Assembly: GCA_977017575.1 (NCBI GenBank)
Contig: CDRNVI010000173.1
Location: 54,732-118,731 of the forward strand
Source: Paramoeba atlantica
Taxonomy: Eukaryota; Discosea
DNA length: 64,000 nt
Direction: 5' to 3'
Below are positions 23,202 to 34,522 of the stretch, piece by piece. The notes below the pieces were generated by a model. That model did not search any database and was not told where the DNA came from. It saw only the letters and a program-made list of their open reading frames with translations. Made by a program: the position numbers and the translations under genes. Position 1 is the first letter of the stretch, and each line of letters begins with the position of its first letter.

Positions 23202-26200
23202 ATGACAGACCGCCAATTGTTTGAAGCTGTGGAAGGGGGAGATTGTGAAAAAGTCAGACAGCTTCTTTTGAGTCGGAGAGTGGATGTCAATCAAGCTCCA
23301 AGACGCCAGGTGATCATCTTCTTTTCTTCTTTTTTTATCATCATCCTCTCTGGTGATGATTCTGTGTCTCTCTGTGTGTGTTGTGATATTGATTTGAAAG
23401 TTTTGAGAAAAGAAAGGGATTACTCCTTTGATGAGAGCATGTGAAAAAGGAGACTTAAAGACGATTACTTTGTTGATTGAAAATGGTGCTTCCCTCAAGA
23501 GCCCTGTTGCTCAGGTTTTTCTCTCTTTCTTTTTCTCCTTTTTTTGGTGATGAGTGAAAGTTTGATGATTGATTGTCTCTGTTGTTCTGGTTTTTGAAGG
23601 ATGGATCAGATCCATTGATTAGTGCTTGTGAATTTGGGAATCTTGAAATAGTTCAGTTTCTTTTTGAGAAAGGCTCTTCTCTTCTTCAGTCATCAGTAAA
23701 TCATTTTTCTCTTTTTTTTTCTGATCCCATTTTTTCATTGCTTGTTGTGGGTGTTCAACTCAACTCTTCTTCTTTTATTTTTATTTGATTGTAGCAAACA
23801 CCAAAGAAGACTGCATTATCTTCAGTTTGTGAAAAAGGATACTTTGAAATTGCCAAATTTTTGATTGAAAAAGGAGCCACAGTAGACCAAACAACAACAG
23901 TTTCTCTTTCTTTCTTCCTCTCTCTCTCTCTCTTTCTCTCCTCATATCAAAGAGATTCAAAAATTTTTAAAATTATCATTTTGTTTGAACAGGGAGGTGA
24001 AAGCCCTTTGTGGATTTGTTGTGAAAGGGGAGACATTGAAATGGCAAATCTTTTGATTGACAACAAAGCAAAAGTGGATTGGTCAACAAATGTAAACTTT
24101 CTCTTCAGTTTTTTGAATGTTTTCACAAAAAAAAACTAATCTTTACCAATCTTCTTCTTTTTGGGGTGGGGGGGAACAGGAAGGAGAAACTTCTTTTTGT
24201 TGTGCTTGTAAAAGAGGGGATTTTGAAATGGCACAATTTTTGATCAACAAAGGCGCAAATATCAACTTTTCTTTACCAAATTTTTTTCGTCCTCACACCC
24301 TCATTGTTAGTTTTTCTCTGTCTCTTTTTCAAAGTTTTCACAATTGATTTCTGAAACAAAAGAGATTTTCTTTAATTCATCTCTTTTTGATAGGGTTGGA
24401 GTCCTTTATGTGTTGCAGTTTTGGAGAATAATATCAAAATGGTTCATTTCCTTCTTGAAAAGGGTGCTAATCCAAATGTTCTTTCAAAAGTCTGTTTTTT
24501 ATTTTTTGAATGTCTTGTCTTTATATCTATGTTGGGGAGGGGAGAAAGAGGAATTGATGGATTCTATTTTGTCCTTTCGTCATTTTAGGATCAAATGTCT
24601 CCATTTCACATTGCCTGTCAAAAAGGGAATTTAGAGATTGCCAAAAGTTTTCTGAAGATAGAAGATCTTGAGATTGATCAACCAGGAAAGCAGGTTTTTT
24701 CTTTTTTTCTTTTCTCTCTTGTTTGAGATTTCTTTGATAATTTATTGAAATCAACTTTTGTGAAACAAAAAGGGAAAGACAGCTTTGTTTGAGGCAACTG
24801 AGGGAGGTCATTTTGACATTATTACTTTATTGGTGGAAAGAGGTGCTTCAATCAATTTTCTCAATCGAGTTTGTTTTCTCTCTTTTGATTTTTTTGATTG
24901 TCAAAATGAAAAAACTTTGATTTTAAAGTTATTCTCTCTAAAAATTGTGACAGCTCCACAGAACCCCCTTTCACATTGCATGTAAATTAGGAGATCTTAA
25001 AATTGTTTCTTTCTTCACCAAACATGGTGCTCAACTTCAAGTTAGGTACAGTGATGGTCTTGTCTTGGCATGTAAAGAGGGTAACATGGATGTAATCTCT
25101 TATTTATTAGAGAATATGAAAGAGGTATTTTTTTATTAGGAAACATTTTTTTCTGTTTTCAACACACTATTCACAATTCACCACCCCACCCCCCCTTTTT
25201 TACCTTTTTGATCTCCACACACACCAGGAATTGAATGTTGGACCTTTATGTTTTGCAAGTGAAAATGGGAAATTTGATTTGGCTCAATTTTTGATTTCTA
25301 AAAATTGTCCAATCAATGGAATTCACAATCAATTTGTATTTTCTTTTTTTCACAACTTTGAAATTTCTTTTCTCTTTGTCTTATTAAAAATTTTCGTCAC
25401 CACAGGAGGGTTATTCACCTCTGACTCTTGCATGTATAAACAACAATTTAGATATTGCAGAATTATTATTACAAAATGGAGCACATCTCATTGTTCAAGT
25501 TTGTTGGTTTTTTTGATAACCTTCCTCAAAACAATCCTCTCTCTCTTCTTTCTTTTTTTCTTTTCTTTCAATTTACCATCAATTTGGTTTTGGAAAAACA
25601 GGGACAGAGTTCTGTTCTTTATCAAGTTTGCAATTCCTATTCTGTTAATTTACCAGCTGTTAAGTTCTTAGTTGAAAATGGAGCAGATGTAAATGAAATC
25701 AATCAAGTATTTTCTAATTTGATTTTTTTCAATGGGTGTTTTTGAGCCAGATTAATCATTTTTTTTGAAAGGGTTCCACTCCTCTCATGGCTCTCCTTAG
25801 TCGACCTCCTGGTCAACAAAACGAGATTCTTTTATTTATGTTGAAAAATGGTGTTGAAATCAACAAAACAAATGAGGTTTTTCACATTTCTTTGTTTTGG
25901 GGTACTCTTTGGGAACAATTCATTCAACCAAAATGGTAGGATGGAAGTACTGCGCTCCATGCAGCTGCACAAAACGGTATGTTGGAGATAGTGAAACTTT
26001 TGTGTGAATATGGTGCTGATCCTGAAATCAAAAATAACTTGGTTCTTTTTTCTTTGGTTTATTTATTTATTTTTTTTGATGAATCTCTTTTTTTTGATAT
26101 TTTTAAATATTTTAGGGAGAAACACCAGCAGACTCCACCTACTATCAATCAGTGAAGAAGTTTTTGAAGGTTTTTTAAATCTTTTCATCATTATTTTTGA

Positions 26201-26451
26201 AATTCACAAAGAATTGAAACACAATTTTTGGATAGGAATACATTCACATTGATGGTTCAATTAAACCTGCAAAACGAGAAGGGAATGAAAAGATTGAATC
26301 AAATGGAAAAGAAGAACAAAGAGAAGGAGAAGAAGAACAAAGAGAAGAAAGAGAAGAAGAAGGAAAAGAAAGAGAAAGTAAAAAGAGAAAGATTGGAGAT
26401 GAATGTGGTTTTGGTGATGAAATTGAATTCAAAAAACCTCGAATCGATTAA
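23202..26451 (+). CDS. Ankyrin-repeat protein, short form, 17 exons (A2)
   Basis: It starts MTDRQLFEAVEGGDCEK and ends FKKPRID (TAA at 26449-26451). Organisation is as in A1 but with a single MSPF/GKTAL exon pair, so about 660 aa. One repeat per exon, phase-0 introns, and a Glu-rich tail with SKKRKIGDE as probable nuclear signal. Intact by eye. One exon differs: the repeat [13 protein letters not shown] has lost the donor used in A1 and appears to run on to a GTTAGT donor (near 24307), adding FFRPHTLI. Likely a nuclear scaffold protein. It is nearly identical to A5, including introns and flank. Confidence 0.84.
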
Positions 26452-26715
26452 CCTCCACAAAATTGAAAAAGGAAATCTTCTTTTTTCAAAAAAGAAATTG
26501 TTTATTTTATTTGGGGGTGGGAAGAGGTAATAAACCGAAAAATAGGGAATAAGATGACAATAAGATGACTATTTCAGAACAAGAAGAGAAAATGAAAATC
26601 AAAAAGAGAGAAATCATGAAAATGGCTAAATTTAGTTTTCTAAAAAGAAGGAGCAACTTGTTTTTTTTGTTTTGTTTGGGGTGAGAGGAGAAAGAGAGAG
26701 AAAAGAGAGAGGGAA
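26452..26715 (+). promoter_or_regulatory. A2 3' flank and A3 promoter
   Basis: It contains the ankyrin-family 3' stretch TTGTTTATTTTATTTGGG and, at 26630-26645, ATTTAG-TTTT-CTAAAA, which overlaps the perfect 10-bp palindrome CTAAATTTAG. The element ends about 70 bp before the A3 start codon. A purine-rich leader (GGGGTGAGAGGAGAAAGAGA) follows; the same leader is found upstream of T7. Confidence 0.6.
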
Positions 26716-29700
26716 ATGGCAGACTTCCAATTGTTTGAAGCCGTGGAAGGAGGAGATTATGAAAAGGTTCAACAACTCCTTTTGAATCAAAAAGTAGATG
26801 TCAATCAAGCTTGTGTGTTGAGTTGTGATATTGATCTGAAAGTTTTAAGAAAAGGAAGGGATTACTCCTTTGATGAGAGCATGTGAAAAAGGAGACTTAA
26901 AGATGATTACTTTGTTGATTGAAAATGGAGCTTCCCTCAAGAGTCCTCCTGCTGAGGTTTTTTTCTCTTTCTTTTTCTCCAAAAAAGATTCTCTTTTTTT
27001 GGGAGGAGAAAATTTTGATGATTGATTGTCTCTTTTGTTGTGGTTTTTGAAGGATGGATCAGATCCATTTATTATTGCTTGTGAATTTGGGAATCTTGAA
27101 ATTGTTCAATTTCTTTTTGAGAAAGGCTCTTCTCTTGAGCCAATTTCGGTAACTTGTCTCTCTTTTTTTTTCTAATCTCATTTTTTTCATATTGATTGTT
27201 GTTGTGTATTCAACTCAATTCTTCTTCTTTTATTTTTATTTGATTGTAGCAAAAACCAAAGAAGACTGCATTATCTTCAGTTTGTGAAAAAGGATATTTT
27301 GAAATTGCCAAATTTTTGATTGAAAAAGGAGCCAAAGTAGATCAAACAACGATAGTTTCTCTTTCTTTCTTTCTCTCTTTCTCTCTTTCTCTCCCCGTTT
27401 ATTCACCTTTCCATTATTTAAAGTTCCCATTTGTTTGAACAGGGAGGGAAAAGCCCTTTGTGGATTTGTTGTGAAAGGGGAGACATTAAAATGGCAAACC
27501 TTTTGATTGACAACAAAGCAAAAGTAGATTGGTCAACAAATGTAAAGTTTTTCTTCAGTTTTTTGAATGTTTTCACAAAAAAAAACTAATCTTTACCAAT
27601 CTTCTTTTTTTTGGCGAGGGAACAGGAAGGAGAAACTTCTTTGTGTCACGCTTGCAAAAGAGGGGATTTTGAAATGGCACAATTTTTGATCAACAAAGGT
27701 GCAAATATCAACTTTTCTTTACCAGTTTTTTTTAATCCTCACATCCTCATTGTTAGTTTTTTCTGTTTCTCATTTTTCAAAGTTTTCACAATCGATTTCT
27801 GAAACAAAAGAGATTTCCTTTAATTCACCTCTTTTTGGTAGGGTTGGAGTCCTTTATGTGTTGCAGTTTTGGAGAATAATATCAAAATGGTTCATTTCCT
27901 TCTTGAAAAGGGTGCTAAGCCAAATATCCGTTCAAAAGTATGTTTTTTATTTTTTGAATGTCTCTCTTTATATTTTTGTTGGGGAGGGGAGAAAGAGGAA
28001 TTGATGGATTCTATTTTGTCTTTTTGTCATTTTAGGATCAAATATCTCCCTTTCACATTGCCTGTCAAAAAGGGAATTTAGAGATTGTCAAAAGTTTTCT
28101 GAAGATAAAAGATCTTCAAATTGATCAGCCAGGAAAGCAGGTTTTTTCTTTTCTCTCTTGTTTGAGATTTCTTTGATATTTTGAAATCAACTTTTGTGAA
28201 AAAAAAAGGGAAAGACAGCTTTGTTTGAGGCAACTCTGGGAGGTCATTTTGACATTATTACTTTATTGGTGGAAAGAGGTGCTTCAATCAATTTTCTCAA
28301 TCAAGTTTGTTTTCTCTTTGATTTTTTATTGTTTGAACATTTCTCTCTAAAAATTGTTACAGCTCCACAGAACCCCTTTTTCCATTGCATGTAAATTAGG
28401 AGATCTTAAAATTGTTTCTTTCTTCACCAAACGTGGTGCTCAACTTCAAGTTAGGTACAGTGATGGTCTTGTCTTGGCATGTGAAGAGGGTCACATGGAT
28501 GTAATCTCTTATTTATTGGAGAATATGAAAGAGGTATTTTTTCAACACAATATTCGCAATTCACAACTCACTACCCTTTTTTTCATACCTTTTTTTATAT
28601 CCACACACACCAGGAATTGAATGTTGGACCTCTGTGTTTTGCAAGTCAAAAAGGGAAATTTGATTTGGCTCAATTTTTGATTTCTAAAAATTGTCCAATC
28701 AATGGAATTCACAATCAATTTGTATTTTCTTTTTTTCAAAACTTTGAAATTTCTTTTCTCTTTGTCTTATTAAAAATTTTCATCACCACAGGAGGGTTAT
28801 TCACCTCTGACTCTTGCATGTATAAACAACAATTTAGATATTGCAGAATTATTATTACAAAATGGAGCACATCTTGTTCAAGTTTGTTGGTTTTTTTTGA
28901 TTCCTCAAAAAATCCTCTCTCTTCTTTCTTTTTTTCTTTCTTTCAATTTACCATCAATTTGGTTTTGGAAAAACAGGGACAGAGTTCTGTTCTTCATCAA
29001 GTTTGTGATTCCCATTCTGTTAATTTACCAGCTGTTAAGATCTTAGTTGAAAATGGAGCAGATGTAAATGGAATCTATCAAGTATTTTCTAATTTGATTT
29101 TTTCAATAGGTATTTTTGAGCCATTTTAATCATTTTTTTTTTGAAAGGGTCGCACTCCTCTCATGGCTCTCCTTAGTCGACCTCCTGGTCGACAAAATGA
29201 GATTCTTTTATTTATGTTGAAAAATGGTGTTCAAATCAACAAAACAAATGGGGTTTTTCACATTTCTTTGTTTTTGAGGTACTCTTTGGGAACAATTCAT
29301 TCAACCAAAATTGTAGGGTGGAAGTACTGCACTCCATCTGGCTGCACATAGGGGTCTGTTGGAGCTGGTGAAACTTTGGTGTGAATATGGTGCTGATCCT
29401 GAAATCAAAAATAACTATGTTCTTTTTTCTTTGGTTTTATTGATTTATTTTTTTGATGAACCTCTGATTTTTGATATTTTTAAATATTTTAGGGACAAAC
29501 ACCAGCAGACACCACCTACTGTCAATCAGTGAAGAAGTTTTTTCAGGTTTTTCTTTTTCTTTTTCTCATTATTTTTGAAATTCGCAAAGAATTGAAACAC
29601 AATTTTTGGATAGGAATACATTCACATTGATGGTTCAATTAAACCTGCAAAACGAGAAGGGAATGAAAAGATTGAATCAAATGGAAAAGAAGAACAAAGA

Positions 29701-29808
29701 GAACAAGGAGAAGAAGGAGAAGAAAGAGAAAGTAAAAAGAGAAAGATTGGAGATGAATGTGGTTTTGGTGATGAAAAAATTGGATTCAAAAAACCTCGAA
29801 TCGATTGA
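26716..29808 (+). CDS. Ankyrin-repeat protein, short form, altered intron 1 (A3)
   Basis: It starts MADFQLFEAVEGGDYEK and ends FKKPRID (TGA at 29806-29808). There are 17 exons with one MSPF/GKTAL pair and a Glu-rich tail with SKKRKIGDE. Exon 1 differs from all siblings: a deletion after VDVNQA removed the end of exon 1, the usual CAG|GT donor and most of intron 1. A GT donor after AATCAAGCTTGT would leave an intron of only about 40 nt and keep frame into [12 protein letters not shown]; without splicing, the reading frame stops within about 20 codons. Other exons look intact. Whether it makes full-length protein depends on splicing of that tiny intron. Confidence 0.72.
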
Positions 29809-30101
29809 CCTCCACAAATTGAAAAGGGAAATCTTCTTTTTTCAAAAAAGAAATTGTTTATTTTATTTGGGGTGGTAGAGGAAATAATAAAAATAAAAAA
29901 TAAGGTGACAATTTCATAACAAAAGAAAGAGAGAAAATGAAAATCAAAAAGAGGAGGAAATGATGAAAATGGCTAAATGCAAATGGCTCAATTTAGCTTT
30001 CTAAAAAGAAAGGAGCAAGTTGCTTTTTCTCTTTTCGGTTTGGTGTGTCTTTGGTGAGAAGTTTGTTTTTTTGGGGTGAGAGAGAAAGAGAGAGAGAAGA
30101 A
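29809..30101 (+). promoter_or_regulatory. A3 3' flank and A4 promoter
   Basis: The upstream element reads ATTTAG-CTTT-CTAAAA at 29991-30006, about 95-110 bp before the A4 ATG. A short local duplication (ATGGCTAAATGCAAATGGCTCAATTTAG) precedes it. The 3' stretch TTGTTTATTTTATTTGGG follows the A3 stop. Unlike A1, which A4 otherwise matches, this gene has the ankyrin-type promoter. Confidence 0.58.
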
Positions 30102-30885
30102 ATGTCATTAACAGACTGCCAATTATTTGAAGCTGTGGGAAGTGGGGATTGTGAAAAAGCCAAACAACTCCTTTTGAATCAAAAAGTGGATGTCAATCAA
30201 TCTCCAAGACACCAGGTTGTTCAGTCTCTCTCCTTTTTGTCTTTTTTTTTGTGTTGATCTTTTTTGTGATTGATCATCATCATCTTTGTGTGTATGATCA
30301 TCATGATTATCTGGTGTCTGTGGGTGTGTGTGTGTTGAGTTGTGATATTGATCTGAAAGTTTTGAGAAAAGAAAGGGTTTACTCCTTTGATGAGAGCTTG
30401 TGAAAAAGGAGACTTAAAGATGATTACTTTGTTGATTGAAAATGGTGCTTCCCTCAAGAGTCTTGCTCGGGTTATTTTCTCTTTCTTTTTTTGAAAAAGT
30501 TGGTTGTTTGTCTTGGGAGGAAAAAAGTTTGATGATTGATTGTCTCTGTTGTTATGGTTTTTAGGATGGATCAGATCCATTTATTCTCGCTTGTGAATTT
30601 GGGGATCTTGAAATAGTTCAATTTCTTTTTGAGAAAGGCTCTTCTCTTCATCCAATTTCAGTAACTCATCTCTCTTTTTTTTTTCTCTAATCATATTTTT
30701 TCATCTTGATTGTTGTTGGGTGTGTGTTCAACTCAATTCTTCTTTTTTTATTTTTATTTGATTGTAGCAAAAACCAAAGAAGACTGCATTATCTTCAGTT
30801 TGTGAAAAAGGACACTTTCAAATTGTTAAATTTTTGATTGAAAAAGGAGCCACAGTAGATCAAACAAAGACAGTTTCTCTTTCTC

Positions 30886-30916
<31 letters not shown>

Positions 30917-33900
30917 CTCCTCATATCAAATCAATTTTTAGATTCCTCTTTCCATTTTTTTTGGAAGTTATTATTTGTTTTTTGAATGATCATTTTGTTT
31001 GAACAGAGAGGGAAAAGCCCTTTGTGGATTTGTTGTGAAAGGGGAGACATTAAAATGGCAAATCTTTTGATTGACAACAAAGCAAAAGTGGATTCGTCAA
31101 CAAATGTAAAGTTTTTTTGAATGTTTTTTTGAATGTTTTCACAAAAAAAAACTAATCTTGACCAATCTTCTTATTTTTTTGGGGGGGCGGGGGAACAGAA
31201 AGGAGAAACTTCTTTTTGTTGTGCTTGTAAAAGAGGGGATTTTGAAATGGCACAATTTTTGATCAACAAAGGCGCAAATGTCAACTTTTCCTCACAAAAT
31301 GTTATTTTTTTCTTCCATACCCCTTTTTTCTCTTTCTCAACTTTCAAAGTTTTCAGAATTGATTTCTGAAACAAAAGAGATTTCCTTTAATTCACCTCTT
31401 TTTGGTAGAGTTGGAGTCCTTTATGTTTTGCAGTTTTGGGGAATGATATCAAAATGGTTCATTTCCTTCTTGAAAAGGGTGCTAATCCAAATATCCGTTC
31501 AAAAGTATGTTTTTATTTTTTGAATGTCTCTCTTTTTATTTATGTTGGAGGTGAAGAAGAGGAATTGCTGAATTTTATGTTGTCCTTTTGTCATTTTAGG
31601 ATAAAATGTCTCCCTTTCACGTTGCTTGTCAAAAAGGGAATTTAGAGATTGTCAAAACTTTTTTGAAAATAGAAGATCTTCAGATTGATCAACAAGGAAA
31701 TGGGGTTTCTTTTTTTCTTTTCTCTCTTGTTTGAGATTTCTTTGATGATTTATTGAAATCAACTTTTGTGAAACAAAAAGGGAAAGACAGCTTTGTTTGA
31801 GGCAACTCTGGGAGGTCATTTTGACATTATTACTTTATTGGTGGAAAGAGGTGCTTCAGTCAATTTTAAAGATCATGTCTGTTTTCTTTTTTTTAATTTG
31901 GAAAAAAGAAAAATATCTTTTTATTTTTTGAATGTCTTGTCTTTTTTTGTATGTTGGTGATGAAGAGGAATTTACGAAATTTTATTTTGTCCTTTTTTGT
32001 CATTTTAGTATGGAATGTCTCCATTTCGCGTTGCTTGTCAAAAAGGGAATTTAGAGATTGTCAAAAGGTTTTTGAAGATAGAAGATCTTCAGATTGATCA
32101 ACAAGGAAAAGAGGTTTTTTCTTTTTTTTCTTTTCTCTTGAGATTTCTTTGATGATTTATTAAAATCAACATTTGTGAAACAAAAAGGGAAAGACAGCTT
32201 TGTTTGAGGCAACTCTGGGAGGTCATTTTGACATTGTTACTTTATTGGTGGAAAGAGGTGCTTCAATCAATTTTAGAGATAATGTCTGTTTTCTTTTTTT
32301 TCTTTTTTTTTTTTTATTTTTTGAATGTCTTGTCTTTTTTTGTATGTTGGAGGTGAGGAAGAGGAATTTATGAATTCTATTTTGTCTTTTTGTCATTTTA
32401 GGGTGGAATGTCTCCATTTCGCGTTGCTTGTCAAAAAGGGAATTTAGAGATTGTCAAAATTTTTTTGGAGATAAAAGATCTTCAGATTGATCAACCAGGA
32501 AAGCAGGTTTTTTCTTTTTTTCTTTTCTCTTGTTTGAGATTTCTTTGATAATTTATTGAAATCAACTTTTGTGAAACAAAAAGGGAAAGACAGCTTTGTG
32601 TGAGGCAATTGAGGGAGGTCATTTTGACATTATCACTTTATTGGTGGAAAGAGGTGCTTCAATCAATTTTGAATATCATGTCTGTTTTCTCTTTTTGATG
32701 TTTTATTGTTTGAACATTTCTCTCTAAAAAAAATTGTGACAGCTTCGCAAAACCCCCTTTCACATTGCATGTGAATTAGGAGATCTTAAAATTGTTTCTT
32801 TCTTCACCAAACATGGTGCTCAACTTCAAGCTAGGTACAGTGATGGTCTTGTCTTGGCATGTAAAGAGGGTCACATGGATGTAATCTCTTATTTATTAGA
32901 GAATATGAAAGAGGTATTTTTTTTATTAGGAAACATTTTTTCTGTTTTCAACACAATATTCACAATTCACCACCCCACCCCTTTTTTTCATTTTTTTTAT
33001 CTCCACACACACCAGGAATTGAATGTTGGACCTTTATGTTTTGCAAGTGAAAAAGGGAAATTTGATTTGGCTCAATTTTTGATTTCTAAAAATTGTCCAA
33101 TCAATGGAATTCACAATCACTTTGTATTTTCTTTTCTTTTTCTTTCAAAAAGTGTTGAAATTTCTTTTCTCTTTGTCTTTACAAAGTCTCATCACCACAG
33201 AATGATTGTTCACCTCTGGCTCTTGCATGTATAAACAACAATTTGGATATTGTTGAATTATTATTACAAAATGGAGCACATCTCATTGTTCAAGTTTGTT
33301 GGTTTTTTTGATAATCTTCCTCAAAACAATCCTCTCTCTTCTTTCTTTCTTTCTTTTCTTTCTTTCAATTTACCATCAATTTGGTTTTGGGAAAACAGGG
33401 AAAGAGTATTCTTCATCAAGTTTGTGATTCTTATTCTGCTACTTTACCAGCTGTGAAGATTTTAGTTGAAAATGGAGCAGATGTAAATGAAACCTATCAA
33501 GTATTCTATTTTGATTTTTTTTCAATGGGTGTTTTTGAGTTTTTTTAATCATTTTTTTTGAAGGGTCGCACTCCTCTCATGGCTCTTATCCAATATCAAC
33601 GATTTCAGAAAATCAAAGAGGTTGTTTTATTTATGTTAAAAAATGGTGCTGAAATCAACAAAACATATGAGGTTTTTCTCATTTCTTTGATTTTTGGGGT
33701 ACTCTTGGGGAACAATTCATCAAACCAAAATGATAGGATGGGAGGACTGCGCTCCATGTGGCTGCAAGTAGGGGTATGTTGGAGATGGTGAAACTTTTGT
33801 GTGAATATGGTGCTGATCCTGAAATCAAAAATAACTTGGTTCTTTTTTCTTTGATTTTTATTGATTGACTTTTTTTTTTTAATATTTTAAAATATTTTAG

Positions 33901-34138
33901 GGACAAACACCAGCAGACACCACCTCTTCTCAACATGTGAAGAAGTTTTTGGAGGTTTTTCTTTTTCTTTTTCTCATTATTTTTGAAATTCCCAAAGAAT
34001 TGAAACACAATTTTTGGATAGGAATACATTCTCATTGATGGTTCAATTAAACCTGCAAAACGAGAAGGGAATGAAAAGATTGAATCAAATGGAAAAGAAG
34101 AACAAAGAGAAGGAGAAGAAGAACAAAGAGAAGAATAA
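30102..34138 (+). CDS. Ankyrin-repeat protein, long form, tail truncated (A4)
   Basis: It starts [19 protein letters not shown] like A1 and has 21 exons including a triple MSPF/GKTAL unit. Repeat exons look intact with phase-0 introns. In the last exon a TAA at 34136-34138 ends the protein within the Glu-rich tail (EEEQREE). The sequence beyond still encodes in frame the KKRKIGDE-type nuclear signal and FKKPRMD, up to the ancestral stop at 34238-34240. The protein would therefore keep all ankyrin repeats but lose the nuclear signal, so it may act elsewhere in the cell or be an early pseudogene. It is the duplicate of A1, including near-identical intron sequence. Confidence 0.8.
31600..32679 (+). 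repeat. Triplicated exon pair inside A4
   Basis: Three units of about 395-410 bp start at 31600, 32009 and 32402, matching the A1 triplication unit for unit (the third unit has [12 protein letters not shown] in both). The triplication therefore predates the duplication that made A1 and A4. Confidence 0.86.
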
Positions 34139-34522
34139 AGAGAAGAAGGAGAAGAAAGAGAAAGTAAAAAGAGAAAGATTGGAGATGAATGTGGTTTTGG
34201 TGGTGATGAAATTGAATTCAAAAAACCTCGAATGGATTAACCTCCACAAAATTGAAAAAGGAAATCTTCTTTTCAAAAAGAAGTTGTTTATTTTATTTGG
34301 GTGTGGGGGGGGGGAGAGGGGCAAATAATAAAATAGAAATAAAGAATAAGGTCCCAATTTCATACCAAAGAGAGAGAGAAAAGGACAAGAGAAAATGAAA
34401 ATCAAGAAATGAGCACCGCTAAATTTTGGTGCTCTAAAAAAGAAAAGTATTTTTCGGGTGCCAAAGAGGAGAAAGAGAAAGAGAAAAAGAGAGAAAGAAA
34501 GAGAAAGAGAGAGAGAGGGGAA
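34139..34522 (+). promoter_or_regulatory. A4 tail relic, 3' flank and A5 promoter
   Basis: 34139-34240 is the untranslated remainder of the A4 tail exon. After it come the T-rich stretch and a run of 10 G near 34315. Upstream of A5, GAGCAC (34411-34416) and GTGCTC (34429-34434) form an inverted repeat, and 34424-34439 reads TTTTGG-TGCT-CTAAAA. The block is nearly identical to the A2 upstream region, as expected for a copied segment. Confidence 0.58.
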
